Assembly: GCA_902463835.1 (NCBI GenBank)
Contig: CABQGZ010000309.1
Span: 1-5,030, forward strand
Reading direction: 5' to 3'
DNA from: an uncultured Lachnospiraceae bacterium
Lineage (GTDB): Bacteria > Bacillota > Clostridia > Lachnospirales > Lachnospiraceae
DNA: 5,030 nucleotides
The notes under the pieces were generated by a model. The model had not been told where the DNA came from, searched no databases, and worked only from the letters and a program-made list of their open reading frames with translations. The position numbers and the translations under genes were made by a program. This document shows positions 1-5,030 of the stretch, piece after piece. Position 1 is the stretch's first letter. The number at the start of each line of letters is the position of its first letter.

Positions 1-27
1 CAGCGACTTTTTTGCGGAGGATCTTGA

Positions 28-55
28 TTGATTTTGCCCGCCAACTTCTGATAAT
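28..55 (+). promoter_or_regulatory. Possible sigma-A type promoter for the hsdRMS operon
   Basis: A -35-like TTGATT (28-33) and a -10-like GATAAT (50-55, one mismatch to TATAAT) are separated by 16 bp, which would start transcription near 61-63, about 35 bases before the hsdR start codon. It is the only reasonable promoter-like pair I found in the short leader. The -35 matches only four of six consensus bases, and a transcript entering from an upstream gene cannot be excluded. The -10 box lies almost entirely inside the left arm of the inverted repeat at 45-71, so a protein bound there could block initiation. The call is by eye only. Confidence 0.35.
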
Positions 56-71
56 AGCAACTTATCAGAAG
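45..71. repeat. Perfect 10-bp inverted repeat upstream of hsdR, possible operator
   Basis: CTTCTGATAA (45-54) and TTATCAGAAG (62-71) are exact reverse complements around a 7-base centre (55-61). Symmetry stops cleanly at both ends. The arms are AT-rich (3 G/C in 10) and no T-tract follows, which argues against an intrinsic terminator. The position over the putative -10 box and start point, 13 bases before the ribosome binding site, fits a repressor operator. A weak 5'-leader hairpin is the alternative. The repeat is seen directly; its role is inferred. Confidence 0.7.
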
Positions 72-84
72 CACTACTAAAGTT

Positions 85-90
85 AGGAGG
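85..90 (+). promoter_or_regulatory. Ribosome binding site of hsdR
   Basis: A consensus AGGAGG lies 6 bases before the ATG at 97. This strong Shine-Dalgarno sequence fixes the hsdR start and is typical of Firmicutes. Confidence 0.85.
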
Positions 91-96
91 ACACAC

Positions 97-3000
97 ATGA
101 AATCCAACTTTGAATTTCTCAACAGATACTGGCCTGCGCTGGCACAGATCGGTGCGGTAGCGGAGAGCTATGTCTACTCCGATGCCAACGCCTGCCTGTA
201 TAAGTTGGGTATGTTTGGTGAGCGGCTGATTCTTGAGATTTTTGCTTTTGAGCATATCAAGGAACCAACCATCGACAACACCCACGCCAACCGGATTCGC
301 TTGCTGAAGCGCGAAGGCCTGATTCCCAAGAAAATCGACGACATCCTGTATGCACTTCGCAAAACGCGAAACGATGCGGTCCATGCGGGTGCAGACTCTG
401 TGGAGGATGCAAAAACGCTGCTCTCTATGACCTATAATCTTGCGGTTTGGTTCATGGAAGTATATGGCGACTGGGGATATATTGCCCCTGCGTTTGTCAT
501 GCCTGAAAATGTGGTGCAGCCGGACTATGAGTCCATCATTAAAGAGCAGGAGGAAAAGATTGTTGCACTCTCCAAGCAGGTCGAGGCAGTATCCACCGCG
601 GCATCTACCAAGACCTCCAAGGAACGTGCAGAAAAGGGTGAAACTGCGTCCGAGAGCATGGAACTTTCCGAGGCTGAAACCCGCTATCTGATTGACGAGC
701 AGCTCCGCAAATTCGGCTGGGAAGCCGACACCAATAATCTGCGCTATTCCAAGGGAACCCGTCCACAGAAAGGGAGAAATCTTGCCATTGCAGAGTGGCC
801 CACTGATTCTGTAGTGGGCAAGAACGGCTATGCAGATTACGCTCTGTTTGTTGGACTTAAGCTCGTGGGTATTGTGGAAGCAAAGAAAGCCGCTATTGAC
901 ATTCCCGCTGTGATTGACCACCAGTGCAAGGAATACGCCAAGGGTATCAAGGCGGAACACAAGGAGTACATCATCAACCAGTGGGGTGCATATAAGGTCC
1001 CCTTTGTCTTTGCTACCAATGGCCGTAAATATCTGAAGCAAATCGAAACCAAATCTGGTATCTGGTGTCTGGATTTGCGTAGTGGAGCAAATGCACCCAA
1101 GGCTCTGCAAGGCTGGATCAGTCCCCAGGGCCTGATGGAACAGCTCGAAAAGGATATTGCCGCCGCAAATTCCACGCTCCAAAATACGCCTTTCGATCTG
1201 CTCCGTGACCCGGATGGACTGAATCTGCGCAAGTATCAGATTAATGCTATTGAGGCAGCAGAACGGGCCGTTATCGAGGGTAAGCAAACTGTCCTTCTGT
1301 CCATGGCTACCGGCACCGGCAAGACCCGTACCATCCTTGGCATGATCTATCGCTTTATTAAGAGCGACCGATTCAAACGAGTTCTATTCTTGGTTGACCG
1401 TACTGCTCTTGGTGAGCAGGCCGAAGATGTTTTCAAGGAAGTAAAAATCGAAGAATTGATGACCTTGGATTCCATCTATAACATCAAGGGTCTGGATGAA
1501 AAGGAAATCGACAGAGAAACAAAAATACATATCGCAACGGTCCAGAGCCTTGTCAAGCGTATCCTCTATCCCGAGGGAGATACCATGCCCTCCGTTACAG
1601 ACTACGATCTAATTGTGGTTGACGAAGCACACCGTGGATATATTCTGGATAAGGAAATGAGCGAATCCGAGATGCTCTACCGTAACCAGGATGACTACAT
1701 CAGCAAATACCGTACCGTCATCGAGTACTTTGATGCCGTGAAAATTGCGTTGACTGCAACACCGGCGTTGCATACTACCGAGATATTCGGAAAGCCTGTC
1801 TTCAACTATTCCTACCGTGAAGCCGTGATTGACGGTTATCTGGTAGATCATGATGCACCACACAATATCCGCACCAAACTGCGTGTTGAGGGTATCAACT
1901 ATCAGAAGGGCGAACAGCTTGCTATTTACGACCCGGTTACCGGCGAAGTCCTCAATAGTGCTGAGTTGGAAGATGATATGAAGTTTGAAATCGACAGCTT
2001 CAACCGACAGGTCATCACAGAGAATTTCAACCGGACTGTCCTCGAAGAAATCGCATGGGACTTCAACCCGGATGGTCAGGGCAAGACCCTCATCTATGCT
2101 GTCGATGACAACCATGCTGACCTTATCGTGAAGATTTTGAAAGAAATCTATGCTGAAGGCGGTGTGGATAACGATACCGTTATGAAAATCACCGGCAGCG
2201 TTGCGGGAGGCAATAAGAAGAAAATTTCTGAAGCTATCAAAAGGTTTAAAAACGAGGCTTTACCTAAAATCGTGGTTACGGTTGACCTTCTGACCACAGG
2301 CATTGACGTGCCGGAGATTACCACTTTGGTATTCATGCGCCGGATCAAGTCCCGTATCTTATTCGAGCAGATGTTGGGCCGTGCCACCAGACTGTGCCCC
2401 TCCATCGGTAAGACGCATTTCGAGATTTATGACCCCGTGGGTGTGTACGAATCCTTGCAGGATGTCAGCAACATGAAGCCGGTTATCACCAATCCTTCCA
2501 CCAGCTTTGAAGATTTGATGAAGGGGCTGGAGGTAGCAGCCACCGATGAGCAGCTTGCCTATCAGATCGACCTGATTGTTGCCAAGCTGCAGCGCAAGCG
2601 CCGAAATGTAAGTAAAAAGGCACTGGAGCAGTTTGCTCACCTTACCGGCGGCAAGGATTTGGGCGTCTTTGCAGAACACCTTAACAGCAGTACGATCAAG
2701 GAGGCTACCGCTGAACTACTGGGACATCGTGAGGCATTCTCGGTGCTGGACAAGGACAGGCCCCATAGCAAATCTCCTCGCATTATTGATGATCACTCCG
2801 ATGAGGTGATTGACCATACCCGTGGTTATGGTGAAGGGCAGAAGCCGGAGGACTATCTGGAAGCATTTAAGGAATTTATCAATAATAACATGAATGCTAT
2901 CGCAGCCCTGCGCACAGTTTGTACCAGACCATCAGAACTTACCAGGGAAGCGCTTAAAAGCTTGAAATTGGAACTTGATCGTCATGACTTTACAGAAAAG

Positions 3001-3357
3001 CAGTTGAATTCCGCATGGAACGAAATGACAAACCAGGACATTGTAGCTGATATTATCGCATTCATCCGCCAACAGGCTCTCGGTTCTGCGCTTGTAGGGC
3101 ATGAGCAGAGAGTAAAGCACGCATTTGCAAAGTTGAGAATGAACCATGAATTCAACAAGACACAGTTAGAATGGCTCAAGCGGATCGAGAAGGTTCTGTT
3201 GGAAGAGAGCGTTCTTGATGAACAAATTTTTGAAGTTGGCGCATTTAAGAATGCGGGTGGCTTTACGATTATTGACCGCCGTTTTGGTGGGAAGCTTCGT
3301 GAGATCATGACGGAGCTCAATGAGTATCTCTATGACGATGGAGGAAGCGTAGCGTGA
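97..3357 (+). CDS. hsdR: Type I restriction enzyme HsdR subunit (endonuclease and ATP-dependent DNA translocase)
   Basis: This is the restriction and motor subunit of a type I R-M complex: it translocates DNA using ATP and cuts far from unmodified sites. Residues 1-135 form a DUF4145-like domain (RNDAVH, 91-96) as in EcoKI HsdR. A charged, probably coiled-coil linker spans about 145-188. The PD-(D/E)xK nuclease domain (about 190-345) has D247, E261 and K263, plus a QxxxY motif (Q276, Y280). The SF2 helicase core follows: LRKYQ (377-381), Walker A ATGTGKT (404-410), motif Ia around 429-438, DEAH (509-512), TATP (553-556), LIYAVDD (665-671), TTGIDVPE (733-740) and QMLGRATR (758-765). Residues from about 800 form a C-terminal region resembling EcoEI_R_C that should contact HsdM/HsdS. 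At 1086 residues it is somewhat shorter than EcoKI HsdR (about 1170), probably in the linker. The ATG at 97 is supported by AGGAGG and by the KSNFEFL N-terminus. No frameshift or lost catalytic residue is seen. The stop overlaps hsdM by 4 bases. Confidence 0.96.
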   Translation: MKSNFEFLNRYWPALAQIGAVAESYVYSDANACLYKLGMFGERLILEIFAFEHIKEPTIDNTHANRIRLLKREGLIPKKIDDILYALRKTRNDAVHAGADSVEDAKTLLSMTYNLAVWFMEVYGDWGYIAPAFVMPENVVQPDYESIIKEQEEKIVALSKQVEAVSTAASTKTSKERAEKGETASESMELSEAETRYLIDEQLRKFGWEADTNNLRYSKGTRPQKGRNLAIAEWPTDSVVGKNGYADYALFVGLKLVGIVEAKKAAIDIPAVIDHQCKEYAKGIKAEHKEYIINQWGAYKVPFVFATNGRKYLKQIETKSGIWCLDLRSGANAPKALQGWISPQGLMEQLEKDIAAANSTLQNTPFDLLRDPDGLNLRKYQINAIEAAERAVIEGKQTVLLSMATGTGKTRTILGMIYRFIKSDRFKRVLFLVDRTALGEQAEDVFKEVKIEELMTLDSIYNIKGLDEKEIDRETKIHIATVQSLVKRILYPEGDTMPSVTDYDLIVVDEAHRGYILDKEMSESEMLYRNQDDYISKYRTVIEYFDAVKIALTATPALHTTEIFGKPVFNYSYREAVIDGYLVDHDAPHNIRTKLRVEGINYQKGEQLAIYDPVTGEVLNSAELEDDMKFEIDSFNRQVITENFNRTVLEEIAWDFNPDGQGKTLIYAVDDNHADLIVKILKEIYAEGGVDNDTVMKITGSVAGGNKKKISEAIKRFKNEALPKIVVTVDLLTTGIDVPEITTLVFMRRIKSRILFEQMLGRATRLCPSIGKTHFEIYDPVGVYESLQDVSNMKPVITNPSTSFEDLMKGLEVAATDEQLAYQIDLIVAKLQRKRRNVSKKALEQFAHLTGGKDLGVFAEHLNSSTIKEATAELLGHREAFSVLDKDRPHSKSPRIIDDHSDEVIDHTRGYGEGQKPEDYLEAFKEFINNNMNAIAALRTVCTRPSELTREALKSLKLELDRHDFTEKQLNSAWNEMTNQDIVADIIAFIRQQALGSALVGHEQRVKHAFAKLRMNHEFNKTQLEWLKRIEKVLLEESVLDEQIFEVGAFKNAGGFTIIDRRFGGKLREIMTELNEYLYDDGGSVA
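3340..3344 (+). promoter_or_regulatory. Ribosome binding site of hsdM inside the hsdR end
   Basis: GGAGG sits within the last codons of hsdR, 9 bases before the GTG at 3354. It supports GTG as the true hsdM start, since no better placed ATG lies nearby, and lets ribosomes finishing hsdR reinitiate on hsdM. Confidence 0.7.
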
Positions 3358-4784
3358 ACAATCAGGAAATCGTAGCAAAACTATGGAATCTCTGCAATGT
3401 ATTACGGGATGACGGTATTACATATCATCAGTATGTAACGGAACTGACCTATATGCTGTTTCTTAAGATGTGCAAGGAAACCGGCACTGAAGGGGCTATC
3501 CCGGAACAGTACCGTTGGGACAAGCTCCTTTCCAAACAGGGCGTTGAACTGAAGAAATTTTACAAAGAACTGCTGGAGCATTTGGGCGAGAGTTGTACTG
3601 GCCGCGTCCGGGAAATCTATCAGGGTGCTCAGAGCAACATCGACGAGCCAAAGAATCTGGAGAAGATCATCCAGACCATCGACCAGTTTGACTGGTACAC
3701 CGCCAAGGAGGAGGGGCTGGGCAATCTGTATGAAGGCCTCTTGGAAAAGAACGCAAATGAGAAAAAGTCCGGTGCCGGGCAGTATTTCACGCCCCGCGTT
3801 CTAATTAATATCATGACGCGGCTTGTCGCTCCACAGCCCGGTGAGCGGTGCAACGACCCTGCCTGCGGAACTTTTGGTTTCATGATTGCCGCTGACCGCT
3901 ATGTCAAAGACCATACTGATGATTTGTTTGAACTGCCCGTGGATCAGCAGGAGTTCCAGCGCACCCAGGCCTTCTCTGGCTGTGAGCTGGTACATGATAC
4001 TCACCGTTTAGCTCTGATGAATGCCATGCTGCACGATATTAGCGGCCCCATTTATCTTGGCGATACCTTGTCCAATTTTGGCAAAGGAATGAAGGGGTAT
4101 GATGTTGTCCTGACCAATCCGCCTTTTGGAACAAAGAAAGGCGGTGAGCGAGCTACCCGTGATGACTTCACATTCCCCACCAGCAATAAACAGTTGAATT
4201 TTCTGCAGCACATTTACCGCAGCTTGAATAAGACGGGCAAGGCTCGTGCGGCAGTTGTTTTGCCGGACAATGTCCTGTTCGCTGACGGTGATGGTGAGCG
4301 TATCCGCCGCGACCTGATGGAGAAGTGCAACCTGCATACCATTCTTCGTCTGCCCACCGGCATTTTCTATGCTCAGGGCGTCAAAACCAATGTGCTGTTT
4401 TTCACCCGTGGCCGTGAGGACAAAGGTAACACCCGTGAGGTTTGGTTCTATGACCTGCGCTCCGATATGCCCTCCTTCGGCAAAACTAACCCGCTGAAAG
4501 AAAACCATTTTGACGAGTTTGTCGAGTGCTATAAGGACGGCGACCTGTCCGTCCGCAGCGAAACCTACAGTGCAGAGAATCCCAACGGCAGATGGCGCAA
4601 GTTTACCTATGAGGAGATCCTGGCCCGCGACAAGACCAGCCTGGATATAACTTGGATAAAGTCTGACAGCGGAACCGAGGATTACACCCTCTCTGAACTG
4701 CTGAATCAGATCAAGGAAAAGTCCGCCAACATCGCCAAAGCTGTGGCTGCTCTGGAAGAACTGATCGGCGAGGTAGATGAGTAA
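3354..4784 (+). CDS. hsdM: Type I modification methyltransferase HsdM subunit (N6-adenine specific)
   Basis: This subunit uses S-adenosylmethionine to methylate adenine N6 in the target chosen by HsdS. An M2S complex is a methyltransferase and adding two HsdR makes the restriction enzyme. Residues 1 to about 130 are the helical HsdM_N domain (YHQYVTELTYMLFLKMC near the start). The N6_Mtase catalytic domain follows: motif X GQYFTPR (142-148), motif I DPACGTFGF (168-176) and catalytic motif IV NPPF (255-258). EcoKI-family blocks include TSNKQLNF (276-283), LPTGIFYAQGVKTNV (333-347) and WRKF (414-417). The C-terminal helix (about 445-476) probably packs on HsdS. At 476 residues it is shorter than EcoKI HsdM (529), mainly before WRKF and at the C-terminus. 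One oddity is F174 in the cofactor loop, where DPACGTGGF is usual and EcoKI has Ala. It starts with GTG in a GTGA overlap with hsdR and ends in a TAATG overlap with hsdS, so the three genes are probably translationally coupled. Confidence 0.96.
   Translation: MNNQEIVAKLWNLCNVLRDDGITYHQYVTELTYMLFLKMCKETGTEGAIPEQYRWDKLLSKQGVELKKFYKELLEHLGESCTGRVREIYQGAQSNIDEPKNLEKIIQTIDQFDWYTAKEEGLGNLYEGLLEKNANEKKSGAGQYFTPRVLINIMTRLVAPQPGERCNDPACGTFGFMIAADRYVKDHTDDLFELPVDQQEFQRTQAFSGCELVHDTHRLALMNAMLHDISGPIYLGDTLSNFGKGMKGYDVVLTNPPFGTKKGGERATRDDFTFPTSNKQLNFLQHIYRSLNKTGKARAAVVLPDNVLFADGDGERIRRDLMEKCNLHTILRLPTGIFYAQGVKTNVLFFTRGREDKGNTREVWFYDLRSDMPSFGKTNPLKENHFDEFVECYKDGDLSVRSETYSAENPNGRWRKFTYEEILARDKTSLDITWIKSDSGTEDYTLSELLNQIKEKSANIAKAVAALEELIGEVDE
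4770..4774 (+). promoter_or_regulatory. Ribosome binding site of hsdS inside the hsdM end
   Basis: GAGGT within the last hsdM codons lies 9 bases before the hsdS ATG at 4784. It is a moderate Shine-Dalgarno sequence. With the TAATG stop/start overlap it points to coupled translation, which would help keep M and S in proportion. Confidence 0.55.
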
Positions 4785-5030
4785 TGGATACGAAAGCATT
4801 ACGGCAAAAGGTGCTTGACCTTGCCATCCGCGGCAAGCTGGTTCCGCAGGACCCTAACGATGAACCGGCATCTGTTCTGCTGGAGCGTATACGCCAGCAG
4901 AAGCAGCAGATGGTAAAAGAGGGCAAACTCAAAGCCAAGGATATTAAAAACGATACTATTATCTTTGTCGGTGAGGATAATTTACATTATGAGAAGTTCG
5001 CCGACGGCAGCGTAAAATGTATCGAGGATG
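4784..5030 (+). CDS. hsdS: Type I specificity subunit HsdS, N-terminal part (cut by the window end)
   Basis: HsdS recognises the bipartite DNA target and scaffolds HsdM and HsdR. Only 82 codons are present and the frame is still open at 5030. The N-terminus, MDTKALRQKVLDLAIRGKLV (1-20), then PQDPNDEPASVLLERI (21-36), is a hallmark segment of many type I S subunits. It is followed by a basic helical stretch (37-56) and a stretch containing GEDNLHYEKFADGS (63-76), which I recall as common just before the first target recognition domain in S proteins of Clostridia. No target recognition domain is reached, so specificity is unknown. The ATG shares its A with the hsdM stop TAA (TAATG). Having this segment at the N-terminus differs from EcoKI HsdS, which begins directly with a recognition domain. 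Whether the gene is intact or phase variable cannot be seen. Confidence 0.92.
   Translation, partial: MDTKALRQKVLDLAIRGKLVPQDPNDEPASVLLERIRQQKQQMVKEGKLKAKDIKNDTIIFVGEDNLHYEKFADGSVKCIED

Noticed and set aside
2..31. Possible C-terminus of an upstream gene (SDFFAEDLD, stop at 29-31); another frame stays open to a stop at 78-80.
   Set aside because: Nine residues cannot be assigned to any family, and two frames compete. The acidic ending looks plausible as a protein tail but gives no real support.
45..71. The inverted repeat as an intrinsic terminator of an upstream gene.
   Set aside because: The stem is AT-rich and no run of T follows the right arm, so termination is unlikely.
1609..2115. A 168-codon minus-strand open frame inside hsdR.
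   Set aside because: It overlaps the conserved helicase region (DEAH and TATP) and has no recognisable domain, so it is an antisense shadow.
3025..3056. Internal promoter for hsdM (ATGACA, then TGATATTAT).
   Set aside because: The 20-bp spacing is poor and the match is of a quality expected by chance in several kilobases. It is kept only as a test point in the operon-coupling finding.
4008..4799. A 263-codon open frame on the minus strand opposite hsdM.
   Set aside because: It lies entirely across the well-conserved hsdM and the hsdS start, shows no recognisable motif, and is explained by the codon use of the sense gene.

Overview
The window holds most of one type I restriction-modification operon, hsdR-hsdM-hsdS, all on the + strand. 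The closest relative I can recall is the EcoKI (type IA) family. HsdM matches EcoKI HsdM over long stretches (TSNKQL, LRLPTGIFYAQGVKTNVLFF, MPSFGK, SLDI-W). HsdR starts with the same KSNFEFL N-terminus and DUF4145-like domain. The host is probably a low-to-mid-GC Gram-positive anaerobe of the Clostridia. This rests on near-consensus AGGAGG ribosome binding sites, tightly packed genes, and an HsdS N-terminus resembling S subunits I associate with gut Clostridia. The taxon is an inference.

Layout: 1-96 is a short leader with a possible promoter (28-55), a perfect 10-bp inverted repeat (45-54 / 62-71) that overlaps its -10 box, and a strong ribosome binding site (85-90). hsdR (97-3357) encodes the 1086-residue restriction and translocation subunit. 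hsdM (3354-4784) encodes the 476-residue N6-adenine methyltransferase subunit and starts with GTG inside the hsdR stop (GTGA). hsdS (4784 to the window end) begins at a TAATG overlap with the hsdM stop, and only its first 82 codons are present. There is no gene-free stretch above 100 bases.

The three products are expected to form an R2M2S complex. HsdS reads a bipartite DNA target. HsdM methylates adenines in it, or protects hemimethylated sites after replication. HsdR, recruited to unmethylated sites, pulls DNA by ATP-driven translocation and cuts at a distance. All catalytic motifs of HsdR and the NPPF catalytic motif of HsdM are intact, so the visible part looks functional. Target specificity cannot be read because the recognition domains lie beyond the window.

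I see no previously undescribed system here. The points worth a second look are the dyad on the putative promoter, the absence of a separate intergenic modification promoter, a Phe in the HsdM cofactor loop, and an HsdS that begins with a conserved segment which EcoKI-type subunits carry at the C-terminus.
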